DNA from: Candidatus Rokuibacteriota bacterium
GTDB lineage: Bacteria; Methylomirabilota; Methylomirabilia; Rokubacteriales; CSP1-6
Direction of reading: 5' to 3'
Assembly: GCA_016188005.1 (NCBI GenBank)
Contig: JACPIQ010000028.1
Span: 1 to 64,000, forward strand
DNA: 64,000 nucleotides
Shown here piece by piece: positions 30,578 through 39,166 of the stretch. The position numbers and the translations under genes are program-made. Each line of letters begins with the position of its first letter. Positions within the stretch are counted from its first letter, which is position 1. The notes beneath the pieces were generated by a model. That model had not been told where the DNA came from and did no database searches. It saw only the letters and a program-made list of their open reading frames with translations.

Positions 30578-31849
30578 ATGCACTCGCTGAGTCTCGACTG
30601 GGTGGAGCGGGGGGTCCGGCGCATCCTGGACCGGGCGCTGGACGGCACCGAGCTGTCGGTGGAAGAGGGGATCCGGCTCACGGAGGTCACCGGCCGCGAG
30701 CTGCACGCGCTCTGCCTGGTGGCCGACGAGATGCGCCATCGCCAGGTGGGCGATGTCGTGACCTATGTCGTCAACCGGAACGTCAACTTCACCAACGTGT
30801 GCATCAAGCACTGTACGTTCTGTGCCTTCAGCCGCGACCACCGCGAGGAGGAGGGCTACTTCCTGCCCGTGGACGAGGTCGTCCGGCGTGCCGTCGAGGC
30901 GTGGGAGCTCGGTGCCACGGAGGTCTGCATCCAGGCCGGGCTGCCGCCGAAGATCGACGGCGGCTACTACGTGGATCTCTGCCGGGCCATCAAGGCCGCC
31001 GTTCCCGAGGTGCACCTGCACGCCTTCTCGCCGGAGGAGGTGCTGTACGGCGCCACGCGCTCGGGACTGACGATCCCCGACTTCCTCCGGGCGCTCAGGG
31101 CGGCGGGGCTGGGGAGCCTGCCGGGTACCTCCGCCGAGATCCTGGACCAGCCGATCCGCGACGTCATCGCTCGCGGCCGCATCACCGTCCGCCAGTGGAT
31201 CGAGGTGATCACCGCCGCCCATGCCCAGGGGATCCGCACCACCTCCACCATCATGTACGGGCACATCGAGCGCCCCGAGCACTGGGTCCGCCACATGGAT
31301 CTGCTGCGCAGCATCCAGAAGGACACGGGCGGCTTCACCGAGTTCGTGCCGCTGTCCCTCATCCACTACGAGGCGCCCATGTACCAGCGCGGGCTCGTGC
31401 CCGGCGTGCGGCCGGGGGCCACGGGCCTCGAGGTGGTGCGCATGCACGCCCTGGCCCGGCTCCTGCTGGGCCCCACGATCCGCAACATCCAGTGCTCCTG
31501 GGTGAAGGAGGGGCCGAAGCTGGCGCAGCTGCTCCTCGGCTGCGGCGCCAATGACCTCGGCGGCACGCTCATCAACGAGTCCATCTCGACCTCGGCAGGC
31601 GCCGGCCACGGCCAGCTCGTCGCGCCGGCGGAGCTGCGGCGCATGGCCCGCGAGGCCGGCCGGGTGCCCGCGCGCCGCTCCACGCTCTACGACCTGGTCA
31701 AGGTGTATCAGCGGGAGGAAGAGGACGAGGACTCGCCCCTCGACCACGTGGACGACGCCGAGGCGCGCTTCGGCTCCTACCGCCGGCTGACGGCATCGAG
31801 CGAGTTCCGGTTCGCCCATCCCGCGCGCACGCCGAGCCCGGCCTCGTAG
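30578..31849 (+). CDS. cofH: 5-amino-6-(D-ribitylamino)uracil-tyrosine 4-hydroxyphenyl transferase CofH
   Basis: 423 residues, radical-SAM. Motif C75-IKH-C79-TF-C82, then CIQAGLPPKIDGGYYVDL, LPGTSAEILD and CGANDLGGTLINESISTSAG, all CofH-like. It joins tyrosine to the ribitylaminouracil in F0 synthesis. The C-terminal ~30 residues after YQREEEDE are longer than in some homologues. It lies 16 bp after cofG. Confidence 0.95.
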   Translation: MHSLSLDWVERGVRRILDRALDGTELSVEEGIRLTEVTGRELHALCLVADEMRHRQVGDVVTYVVNRNVNFTNVCIKHCTFCAFSRDHREEEGYFLPVDEVVRRAVEAWELGATEVCIQAGLPPKIDGGYYVDLCRAIKAAVPEVHLHAFSPEEVLYGATRSGLTIPDFLRALRAAGLGSLPGTSAEILDQPIRDVIARGRITVRQWIEVITAAHAQGIRTTSTIMYGHIERPEHWVRHMDLLRSIQKDTGGFTEFVPLSLIHYEAPMYQRGLVPGVRPGATGLEVVRMHALARLLLGPTIRNIQCSWVKEGPKLAQLLLGCGANDLGGTLINESISTSAGAGHGQLVAPAELRRMAREAGRVPARRSTLYDLVKVYQREEEDEDSPLDHVDDAEARFGSYRRLTASSEFRFAHPARTPSPAS

Positions 31850-31891
31850 CGCGCGCCGGGCGCGACGCGCGAGCCGGGGTGAATTGGCTCG

Positions 31892-31920
31892 TTGTGGACG
31901 TCAGGACGCTTGAGTACAAT
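31892..31920 (+). promoter_or_regulatory. Promoter for the HU gene
   Basis: TTGTGG (31892-31897) and TACAAT (31915-31920) are 17 bp apart, followed by an ~80-bp leader and a GGAGG site before the HU ATG. This would give HU and the downstream cofDCE genes their own transcript. Sequence match only. Confidence 0.5.
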
Positions 31921-32000
31921 ACGGCCCTGGTTTTCGAGGCCCGTGGCCCTCTCCACCTGATGTCGTCCTTCACCTCGAACCTGAAGACGGAGGCGCCCAG

Positions 32001-32288
32001 ATGGCTAAGTCCATGACCAAGTCCGCGATCATCGCTCACCTCGCGCAGAAGACCACTCTCTCCAGGAAGCAGGTCGTCGACGTGATGGACCAGCTCGCCA
32101 CGCTGGCAACCAAGGAGGCGAAGAACGTCTTCATCCTTCCCGGCTTCGGCCGTCTGGTGCTGGCCAACCGCAAGGCGCGCATGGGCCGCAACCCACAGAC
32201 CGGCGAGCCCATCAAGATCCCCGCGAAGCGCGTCGTGAAGTTCCGTCTCGCCAAGAGCCTGAAGGACGCCGTGCTTGGCAAGAAGTAG
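32001..32288 (+). CDS. HU/IHF-family DNA-binding protein
   Basis: 95 residues: KSAIIAHLAQKTTLSRKQVVD opening, FILPGFGRLVLANRKARMGRNPQTGE arm with the proline-bearing NPQTGE tip, and a Lys-rich C-terminus (DAVLGKK). It bends and packs DNA. It sits unexpectedly between cofH and cofD. Its 3' end overlaps the next gene by 14 bases, which suggests co-translation. Confidence 0.93.
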   Translation: MAKSMTKSAIIAHLAQKTTLSRKQVVDVMDQLATLATKEAKNVFILPGFGRLVLANRKARMGRNPQTGEPIKIPAKRVVKFRLAKSLKDAVLGKK

Positions 32289-32772
32289 GCCGTGGGAGGG
32301 GCTCGCGTACCGCACGCTCCCCGGCACGGACACGCAGGCCCGGGAGCTGTTCGGGTTCGTCGGCGCGTGGGCCCCGCCGCGGACGGCCGTGGAAACGGGC
32401 TGGGCGGCCTGGGACGGGTCGACGATGGTGGCGGCCGTCCTGCTGGAGCGGGCCGGGAGCTCGGCGATTCTCCACGGCCCGGTGGTCGTGGCCCCCGCCG
32501 CCTTCGAGCCCGACGACGCCCTCGAGACCGCCGTGCGCCTCGTGGCCAGCGCGCTGGAGCATGCCCAGGGCCACGGGATCGAGACCGTCTTCGCCCGCCC
32601 GCAGGGGCTCGATCGGGTCTGGGTGCGTGCGGGCTTCATCCCCGTCCCCGAGGTTTCGCTCCCCGAGGGACTCCGGGGAAGGCCGGGACTGGGCCTCTTC
32701 GCCTGGCGGGGCGGGAGCGCCCTCTGGAGCGCCGCCGGCCGAGGCGCCGCGCGGGAGTCCCGCTCCGGCTGA
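32275..32772 (+). CDS. Unknown protein in the F420 cluster, possibly GNAT-like
   Basis: 165 residues if it starts at TTG 32275; no ATG or GTG is suitably placed. The text (WAAWDGSTMVAAVLLERAGS, ETAVRLVASALEHAQGHGIE, RVWVRAGFIPVPEVSLP) has the strand-helix feel of an acetyltransferase fold, but no acetyl-CoA loop is evident. It ends one base before cofD, so it is probably co-expressed with it. I do not recognise the family. Confidence 0.6.
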   Translation: MARSRPWEGLAYRTLPGTDTQARELFGFVGAWAPPRTAVETGWAAWDGSTMVAAVLLERAGSSAILHGPVVVAPAAFEPDDALETAVRLVASALEHAQGHGIETVFARPQGLDRVWVRAGFIPVPEVSLPEGLRGRPGLGLFAWRGGSALWSAAGRGAARESRSG

Positions 32773-32773
32773 C

Positions 32774-33700
32774 ATGAAGACCGCCGTGCTGGCCGGCGGG
32801 ACGGGCGCCGCCAAGCTCCTGCGGGGACTGGCGCGGCTCGTGGACCCCGCGGATTTGACCATCATCGGCAACACCGGGGACGACCTGCGTCTCTGGGGCC
32901 TGCACATCTCGCCCGACCTCGACACGGTCTGCTACACCTTGGCCGGCGTGGTGGATCCCGCCCGGGGCTGGGGACGCCGCGGGGAGACCTTCCACGCCCT
33001 CGAGGCGATGGGGCGATTCGGCGAGCCGACATGGTTCAGCCTCGGGGACCGCGATCTGGCGACGCATCTCCACCGGACGCGCCTCCTGGCGGAGGGCCGG
33101 ACGCTCACCGAGGCCACGGCCGCCGTCGCGGCGATGCTCGGGGTCGCCCAGCGCGTGCTCCCCATGTCCGACCAGCCTGTCCGCACGCGGCTGCTCGGTC
33201 CCGAGGGCTGGCTCGACTTCCAGGAGTACTTCGTGCGGGACAAGGCGCAGGTCGCCGTCAGCGCCGTCCGTTACGAGGGAGCCGCGTCCGCTGTGCCGGC
33301 GCCCGGCGTGGTGGACGCGATCCTCGAGGCCCGGGCCGTCATCGTGTGCCCCTCGAACCCCATCACCTCGGTCGGGCCGATCCTGGCGGTGCCGGGACTG
33401 GCGCGCGCGCTGGGAGAGAGTCGGGCCACGGTGCTGGCCGTGAGCCCCCTCGTCGGAGGGGAGGCGGTGTCCGGACCGGCCGCGCGCCTCATGGCGGCGT
33501 GCGGGCTGCCGGTCTCCGCCGTCGGCCTCGCCGGGGCGTACGCCCCGTGGCTCGACACGCTGATCGTCGATGACCGGGACGCCGCGCTGGCCGCGGACCT
33601 CGAGGCCGGCGGCGTGGGCGTGGTCGTCACCGACACGCTGATGACGAGCCCTGAGAAGGAGACGGCGCTGGCCCGCCGTCTCCTGGAGGCCGTGCCGTGA
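32774..33700 (+). CDS. cofD: 2-phospho-L-lactate (or PEP) transferase CofD
   Basis: 308 residues from ATG 32774. Opening AVLAGGTGAAKLLRGLARL, then TIIGNTGDDLRLWGLHISPDLDTV and CPSNPITSVGPILAVPG, diagnostic for CofD/FbiA. It transfers the phospho-lactyl/enolpyruvyl group from the GDP-activated donor onto F0. It overlaps cofC by four bases. Confidence 0.96.
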   Translation: MKTAVLAGGTGAAKLLRGLARLVDPADLTIIGNTGDDLRLWGLHISPDLDTVCYTLAGVVDPARGWGRRGETFHALEAMGRFGEPTWFSLGDRDLATHLHRTRLLAEGRTLTEATAAVAAMLGVAQRVLPMSDQPVRTRLLGPEGWLDFQEYFVRDKAQVAVSAVRYEGAASAVPAPGVVDAILEARAVIVCPSNPITSVGPILAVPGLARALGESRATVLAVSPLVGGEAVSGPAARLMAACGLPVSAVGLAGAYAPWLDTLIVDDRDAALAADLEAGGVGVVVTDTLMTSPEKETALARRLLEAVP

Positions 33701-34374
33701 GTGGTCGGGCTCCGGCGCCGACGCTGGTCGCCGTGCCGGTGAAAGACCTGGACAACGCCAAGCAGCGGCTGATCCCCCTGCTCGAGCCCGCCGAGCGGCG
33801 AGCGCTGGCGGCCGCCATGCTCGAGGACGTCCTGGCCGCCCTCGTCGCGGCCGGGCTCGGGCCTGTCTGCGTCGTCACCAAGGACGAGGCGGTGATGGCC
33901 CTGGCCGACCGGCAGGGGATCAGGTGCCTCGTGGAGAGCGCCAACCGCGGACACACCGAGGCCGTGGGGCTGGCTCAGCGGGAAGCGGTCTGGCGGGGGG
34001 TGGCGCGGTTTCTGACTATTCCGGGAGACGTGCCCTGCGTGACGCGCGCAGAGCTCGAGCGGCTCTGCGCCACCCTCGGCGCCGGGCCCGGGGTCGCCTT
34101 CGTCCCCTCGCTGTCGGGCTTCGGCACCAACGCCGCGTTGCTCTCTCCCCCGGCCGCCATGCCTCTCAAGTTCGGCGAACCCTCCTTCGAGAATCACCTG
34201 GAAACGGCACGGGCGCGCGGGCTCTCGCCCGTCGTGCTGCCACTGCCCGGGATCGGGCTCGACATCGACGCCCCCGAGGACCTGGGGCTCCTGCTGGAGC
34301 GCGGCTCCGCGACGCGCAGCGGAAGACTGGTGCGCGCGTGGGACATCCCGCGCCGCCTCGCGAGCCTCGGCTAG
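33697..34374 (+). CDS. cofC: Phospholactate/PEP guanylyltransferase CofC
   Basis: 225 residues from GTG 33697. It has the nucleotidyltransferase fold: VAVPVKDLDNAKQRL, LTIPGDVPCVTRAEL, SLSGFGTNAALLSPP and GLDIDAPEDL. It activates the three-carbon acid with GTP for CofD. Which acid it uses (phospholactate, PEP or 3-phosphoglycerate) cannot be told by eye. It overlaps both neighbours. Confidence 0.93.
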   Translation: MSGRAPAPTLVAVPVKDLDNAKQRLIPLLEPAERRALAAAMLEDVLAALVAAGLGPVCVVTKDEAVMALADRQGIRCLVESANRGHTEAVGLAQREAVWRGVARFLTIPGDVPCVTRAELERLCATLGAGPGVAFVPSLSGFGTNAALLSPPAAMPLKFGEPSFENHLETARARGLSPVVLPLPGIGLDIDAPEDLGLLLERGSATRSGRLVRAWDIPRRLASLG

Positions 34375-35126
34375 TGCCGCCCCGCTACGAGGTGATCGGC
34401 GTCGAGGGCTTGCCGGAGATCGCCGCAGGCCACGATCTCGGCCGGCTCATCGCCGAGGCCGCCGCGCGCCAGGGCACGCCGCTCGAGGCGGCCGACCTCC
34501 TGGTGGTGAGCCAGAAGATCGTGTCGAAGGCCGAGGGGCGCCTCGTGCGGCTCGCCGAGGTGACGCCGTCACCGCAGGCCCTGGCCATGGCGCGCGAGCT
34601 GGGGAGAGACCCCCGCCTGATCGAGGTGATCCTCGGCGAGAGCCGGCGCGTGGTGCGCCACGACAAGGGCGTCCTCATCGTGGAGACCCATCACGGATGG
34701 GTGTGCGCGAACGCCGGGGTGGACCAGTCCAACGTCGACGCCGACACGGCCTGCCTGCTCCCGGTGGACGCCGACGCCTCGGCGCGGGGGCTGCAGGAGC
34801 GGCTCGCGGCGCTGACGGGCCACGCGCTGGCCATCATCATCGCCGACACCTTCGGCCGGCCCTGGCGCGAGGGCCTCACCAACGTGGCCGTCGGCGTCGC
34901 CGGCTTCGACCCGCTCGTGAGCTATCTGGGCGAGCGGGATCCGGCGGGACACGTGCTGCAGGCCACGGTCCTCGCCCTCGCCGACGAGCTGGCGGGAGCC
35001 GCCGAGCCGGTGATGGGCAAGCTGGCGCGCATCCCGGTGGCGATCGTCCGGGGCCTGGTCTGGGAGCCCGCCGCCGGCTCGAGCCGGGCGCTCCTCCGCG
35101 ACCCGGACCGAGACCTCTTCCGCTAG
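34374..35126 (+). CDS. cofE: F420-0:gamma-glutamyl ligase CofE
   Basis: 250 residues from GTG 34374; its first base is the last base of the cofC stop (TAGTG). Typical text: LLVVSQKIVSKAEGR, ETHHGWVCANAGVDQSNVD and IIIADTFGRPWREG. It adds the poly-glutamate tail. It lacks the C-terminal nitroreductase half of actinobacterial FbiB, so it cannot itself reduce dehydro-F420. Confidence 0.95.
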   Translation: MPPRYEVIGVEGLPEIAAGHDLGRLIAEAAARQGTPLEAADLLVVSQKIVSKAEGRLVRLAEVTPSPQALAMARELGRDPRLIEVILGESRRVVRHDKGVLIVETHHGWVCANAGVDQSNVDADTACLLPVDADASARGLQERLAALTGHALAIIIADTFGRPWREGLTNVAVGVAGFDPLVSYLGERDPAGHVLQATVLALADELAGAAEPVMGKLARIPVAIVRGLVWEPAAGSSRALLRDPDRDLFR

Positions 35127-35216
35127 TGTCCTGGTTGAGAGCTCGAGAGACCAAGCGCCGGCCGGGACAGGGCCCCACCCGGCGCTGCTCGTCGACGAAC
35201 TTCCGAGACAGGACAC
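35126..35216. repeat. 91-bp nested inverted-repeat element between cofE and npdG
   Basis: The outer arms GTGTCCTG (35126-35133) and CAGGACAC (35209-35216) are perfect 8-bp inverted repeats. Inside them GCGCCGG (35155-35161) and CCGGCGC (35179-35185) form a second stem. The left outer arm starts within the cofE stop. It may be a miniature insertion or a hairpin that separates expression of cofE and npdG. Confidence 0.5.
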
Positions 35217-35235
35217 ACCAGGGAGAGCCAGACCC

Positions 35236-35901
35236 GTGAGACTCGCGATCCTCGGAGGCACAGGCAAGGAAGGGGCGGGGCTCGGGCTCCGCTGGGCGCA
35301 GGCAGGTCACGAGATCATCATCGGCTCGCGCGACGCGCGCCGGGCGGCGGACAAGGCCGGCGAGCTCGCAGCGCAGGCGCCGGCGGCGCGCGTCCAGGGG
35401 CTGTCCAACCGCGACGCCGCGACGGCAGCCGAGGTCATCGTGCTCGCGCTGCCGGCGGCGGGGCTCCAGCAGACGCTGCCCGAGGTCAGGGACGGGTGCC
35501 GCGGCAAGGTGGTCGTCAGCGCGGTCGTGCCGCTCACCTTCGGTGGAGGACGGCTCTTCACGCCGCCGCCGCAGGGCTCCGCCGCCGAGGAAGCGCAGGA
35601 GATCCTGGGCGCCGAGGCCCGGGTCGTGGCGGCGTTCCACCACATCGCGGCCCACGAGCTGTCGGCGGCCGGTCACGCCATCGACTGCGATCTCCTCCTC
35701 TGCGGCGGGGACACCGCGGCGCGGACGACCGTCGCGGGGCTCGGCGCCGACCTGGGCCTGCGCGCCGTCGACGTGGGCGCGCTGACCAACGCCGGGCCGC
35801 TCGAGGGAATCACGGCGGTGCTCGCCACGATCAACCGCCGCTACAAGCTCAAGGGATCGGGCATCAAGATCACTGGGCTCGGAGAGGCCCATGGCCGATA
35901 G
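35236..35901 (+). CDS. npdG: NADPH-dependent F420 reductase
   Basis: 221 residues from GTG 35236 (GGGAGAG site upstream). The Rossmann NADP motif is AILGGTGKEGAGLGLRWAQAG with IIIGSR after it; F420/active-site text follows in VVSAVVPLTFGGGRLF and VAAFHHIAAHEL. It passes hydride between NADPH and F420. It follows the biosynthesis genes and overlaps the dehydrogenase gene by 11 bases. Confidence 0.93.
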   Translation: MRLAILGGTGKEGAGLGLRWAQAGHEIIIGSRDARRAADKAGELAAQAPAARVQGLSNRDAATAAEVIVLALPAAGLQQTLPEVRDGCRGKVVVSAVVPLTFGGGRLFTPPPQGSAAEEAQEILGAEARVVAAFHHIAAHELSAAGHAIDCDLLLCGGDTAARTTVAGLGADLGLRAVDVGALTNAGPLEGITAVLATINRRYKLKGSGIKITGLGEAHGR

Positions 35902-36970
35902 CCCCGTCGTCGTCAGGCCCGAGGCGCTGCAAGGCTTCATCGTCGCCGTCCTCGAGGCGCTGCGGATGCCGCGGAGGAACGCGGAGCTCACGGCGGCGCT
36001 GATGGTGAAGACCGATCTGCGCGGCGTGGACTCCCACGGGATCGGCATGCTCCCGCGGTACGTGGAGTGGACTCGGGCGGGATACATCCATCCCTGGGCC
36101 GAGCCCATCGTCGTGCGCGACGATCTGGCCACGGCCCTCCTGGACGGACAGAAGGGACTCGGCCATCCCGTGTCGGTCATGGGTATGGAGCTGGCCCTCG
36201 CCAAGGCCGGCACCTACGGCCTGGGCATCGTCGCCGTCAGGAACTCGAACCACTTCGGCGCCTGCGCCAATTACTCGATGATGGCGCTCGAGCGTGGAAT
36301 GATCGGGCTCGCCTTCACCAACTCCCCCTTCGTCGCCATGGTGCCCACCTTCGCGCGCCAGCCGATGATGGGCACCAACCCCATCAGCCTCGCTGCGCCG
36401 GCCGCCACGCACACGCCCTTCGTCCTCGACATGGCGACGACGACCGTGGCCGTGGGGAAGCTCACCATCGCCGCGCGCTGGAATCACCCGATTCCGGAAG
36501 GGTGGGCGCTCGCCGAGGGCGGCCGACCCACCACCGATGCGCGGGCCGCCCTGGCCGCGCGGCTCCTGTCGCCGCTCGGCGGGCGTCGCGAGCTGGGCAG
36601 CCACAAGGGCTACGGGCTCGGCGTGATGGTAGACATCCTCTCCGGTGTCCTGTCCGGAGGCGTCTACGGCGACCTGCTCGACCGCAAGGGGCTGCGCACG
36701 CAGAGGCTCACCAACACGGGGCACTGCTTCGCGGCCATCGACATCGCCCGCTTCCGCCCCGTGGAGGAGTTCGAGGCTGCCATGGACGACATGCTGCAGG
36801 CGCTCAACGACACGCCGCGAGCCGAGGGCCAGGAGCGCGTCTACACCGCCGGGGAGCCGGAGGCCGAGGCGGAGCGCCACCGGCGCGCCCACGGCATCCC
36901 CGTGGCTCCGGCCCTGGTCGCGCAGGTCGGCGAGATCGCGGCGAGCCTCGGGGTGCTCCCGCTCGCCTGA
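35891..36970 (+). CDS. Ldh2-family (malate/L-lactate/L-sulfolactate) dehydrogenase
   Basis: 359 residues of the LDH2/MDH2 oxidoreductase fold: RGVDSHGIGMLPRYVEW, VRNSNHFGACANYSMMAL, GTNPISLAAPA and GSHKGYGLGVMVDILSGVLSG. Family members oxidise 2-hydroxyacids (malate, lactate, sulfolactate, ureidoglycolate) with NAD(P). Placement at the end of the F420 operon, overlapping npdG, is suggestive of a link to lactate/phospholactate supply or an F420-linked redox step; that is only inference. Confidence 0.85.
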   Translation: MADSPVVVRPEALQGFIVAVLEALRMPRRNAELTAALMVKTDLRGVDSHGIGMLPRYVEWTRAGYIHPWAEPIVVRDDLATALLDGQKGLGHPVSVMGMELALAKAGTYGLGIVAVRNSNHFGACANYSMMALERGMIGLAFTNSPFVAMVPTFARQPMMGTNPISLAAPAATHTPFVLDMATTTVAVGKLTIAARWNHPIPEGWALAEGGRPTTDARAALAARLLSPLGGRRELGSHKGYGLGVMVDILSGVLSGGVYGDLLDRKGLRTQRLTNTGHCFAAIDIARFRPVEEFEAAMDDMLQALNDTPRAEGQERVYTAGEPEAEAERHRRAHGIPVAPALVAQVGEIAASLGVLPLA

Positions 36971-36985
36971 GAGCCCCGGTCGCGC

Positions 36986-37891
36986 TCACCCGCGGCCGGC
37001 CTGATCGTGCCCCGCGGCGCGCTTGAGCGCGTACAGTGCGCGGTCGGCCTCGGCCATCAGCTCGTCGACGCTGGACGCGCGCCGGAGATCCAGCACGGCA
37101 ACCCCCGCGGTGACGGAGACCTCGTAGGCCAGCTGCGCCCGCTCGCTGTGCGCGCGGACCCGCTCCGCGAGCCGGGCGCGGAGCAGCTCCGCGCTGGCGT
37201 CCGGCGCCTCGACGGCGAGCACCGCGAACTCGTCGCCGCCCACGCGAGCCACGATGTCGGTCTCCCGGAACGTGGAGCGCAGGACCTGAGCCACCGCCAC
37301 CAGCGCGCGATCGCCCTCGGCATGACCGAAGCGGTCGTTGACGCGCTTGAAGCCGTCCACGTCCGCGAACACGAGGAGGGCACCCCGCCCGTTGCGCCGG
37401 GCCAGCTTCAGGTGCTGCTCGGCGAGGGTCACGAAGCCGCGCCGATTGTACAGCCCCGTGAGCTCGTCCCGCAGCGCGAGGCTTCTGAGGATCTCCTGCA
37501 GGTGTTGCCGCGCGATGGCGTGCCGGATGGCGCGCGCCAGCACCCGGCCGTCGGCCTCTCCCTTGACGAGGTAGTCCTGCGCACCGGCGCGCACCGCATC
37601 CTCCCCCAGGGCCTCGCTGTCCGAGGCCGTGATCACGATGACGGGCACCTCGGGAGCGCAGGCACGCAGCGGGGGGATCCCGGCGAGCCCCGCGCTGTCG
37701 GGCAGGGAGAGATCGAGGAGCACGATGTCGAAGCGCTGCGCGCCAAGACGCTCGAGCCCCTCCTGGAGCCGTTCCACGTGGACCACCGCGTAGCGTCCGC
37801 GATCCCGCTGCTCGAGGGTGCGGGTCACGATCAGGGCGTGGTCGGGGTTGTCCTCGATCAGCAGGATCCGCGTGCGGGACTCCGCGTTCAC
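36986..37891 (-). CDS. Receiver-GGDEF diguanylate cyclase
   Basis: 301 residues from GTG 37891. The receiver has LLIEDNPDH, Asp in IVLLDLSLPDSAG and Lys in YLVKGEADG. The GGDEF domain carries an intact GGDEF and the RETD inhibition site exactly five residues earlier, so it should make c-di-GMP under product feedback. The frame remains open upstream but only this part is coding. It is convergent with the Ldh2 gene. Confidence 0.93.
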   Translation of the reverse strand: MNAESRTRILLIEDNPDHALIVTRTLEQRDRGRYAVVHVERLQEGLERLGAQRFDIVLLDLSLPDSAGLAGIPPLRACAPEVPVIVITASDSEALGEDAVRAGAQDYLVKGEADGRVLARAIRHAIARQHLQEILRSLALRDELTGLYNRRGFVTLAEQHLKLARRNGRGALLVFADVDGFKRVNDRFGHAEGDRALVAVAQVLRSTFRETDIVARVGGDEFAVLAVEAPDASAELLRARLAERVRAHSERAQLAYEVSVTAGVAVLDLRRASSVDELMAEADRALYALKRAAGHDQAGRG

Positions 37892-37977
37892 GCCCCCTCC
37901 CCTGTCAAGCCTGCGGCCGCTGCGCCACCACGCCGGCGGCATCGGGGAGGCTGTCGAAGAGCACGGGGCGCATGCGG

Positions 37978-39162
37978 TCAGCGGGGGGCCGGCGCGGCGA
38001 GAGCGCGGAGCCGGGCGACGATGGGAGGGAGGCGGTCGAGCACGGCATCGACGTCGGCCGCCGTGCTCCAGCGACCCAGGGTGAAGCAGAGCGAGCCCTC
38101 CGCCTCCTCGGGCGTGCAGCCGATGGCGCGAAGCACGTGGGAGGGGTTGCCCGTGAGCGACGCGCAGGCCGAGCCCGACGAGGCGGCAACGCCCGAGAGA
38201 TCGAGGTCCAGCAGCACGCCGTCGGCCTTGACCCCGCGCAGCGCCAGGCTCAGGTGATGCGGCAGGCGCGTCTCCCTCGCGCCCGTCACGCGGCAGTCGG
38301 GCACCGCGGCCAGCACCCCCTCCAGCAGCCGGTCGCGCAGCGCGCCCAGCCGCGCCGCGTCCCCGTGGTTTCCGTCGGTCCGGATGAGCTCGGCCGCAAC
38401 CCCGAGCCCCACGAGGGCCGGCAGGTTCTCCGTGCCGGAGCGGTAGCCGCCTTCCTGCCCCCCCCCGAGGATCTGGGGTGCGAGCTTGACGCCCGGCCTG
38501 ACCCACAGGGCGCCCGTCCCCGGCGGGCCGTAGATGTCGTTGCCGCCGAGCGTGAGGAGGTCGATCCCCATGGCCTCCGCCGCCAGCGCGACACGCCCCG
38601 CGGCCCCCACGGCATCCACGTGGAGCGGGACGGCGGCCGCCCGCGTGACCCGGGCCAGCTCCCCCACGGGCTGGACGGTGCCAATCTCCTCGTTGGCGGC
38701 GCCGATGGAGACCAGCACAGTGTCCGGCCGGAGCGCGCGCCGGAGCTCGGCCGGGTCCACCAGCCCCTCCCGATCCACCGGGAGCAGGGTCACCGCCACG
38801 CCGTGCTTTTCCAGCGCGCGGCAGGCATTGAGCACGGACACGTGCTCGACGGCGGTTGTGACGACGTGCCGGCCTCGGGCGCCCGCACGGAGCGCAACGC
38901 CCAGGATGGCGAGGTTGTTCGCCTCGGTGGCGCCGGAGCTGAAGATCACCCCGCTCGCCGTCCCACCGATGAGCCGGCCGACCTTGGCGCGGGCGGCTTC
39001 CAGAGACTCGCGCGCCTCCGCGCCCAGGGAATGCCGGGCTGAGGGATTCCCGATGCCGGCCTCGAGGAAAGGGCGCATCACGGCGAGTACGCGCGGATCG
39101 ACAGGCGCGAAGCCCCCGTAGTCCAGGTACACCCGGTCGGGGGGGGCGCCGCCGCGGGCCAT
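37978..39162 (-). CDS. IscS/NifS-like protein lacking the PLP lysine
   Basis: 394 residues of the cysteine desulfurase fold. Kept are the ring-stacking His (TAVEHVSVL, H107), RSGTEN, and the catalytic-loop Cys (SSGSACASL, C333). The Schiff-base Lys site, usually SxHKxYGPKG, reads GGNDIYGPPG, with Asp at 209. The PLP-contacting Gln of HVDAVQ is Gly (G186), and DYNATTP is DYGGFAP. A. fulgidus IscS is known to carry Asp at this Lys position. It probably cannot act as a normal desulfurase; a sulfur- or cluster-scaffold role is possible. It is four bases after tusA. Confidence 0.88.
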   Translation of the reverse strand: MARGGAPPDRVYLDYGGFAPVDPRVLAVMRPFLEAGIGNPSARHSLGAEARESLEAARAKVGRLIGGTASGVIFSSGATEANNLAILGVALRAGARGRHVVTTAVEHVSVLNACRALEKHGVAVTLLPVDREGLVDPAELRRALRPDTVLVSIGAANEEIGTVQPVGELARVTRAAAVPLHVDAVGAAGRVALAAEAMGIDLLTLGGNDIYGPPGTGALWVRPGVKLAPQILGGGQEGGYRSGTENLPALVGLGVAAELIRTDGNHGDAARLGALRDRLLEGVLAAVPDCRVTGARETRLPHHLSLALRGVKADGVLLDLDLSGVAASSGSACASLTGNPSHVLRAIGCTPEEAEGSLCFTLGRWSTAADVDAVLDRLPPIVARLRALAAPAPR

Positions 39163-39166
39163 GGCG

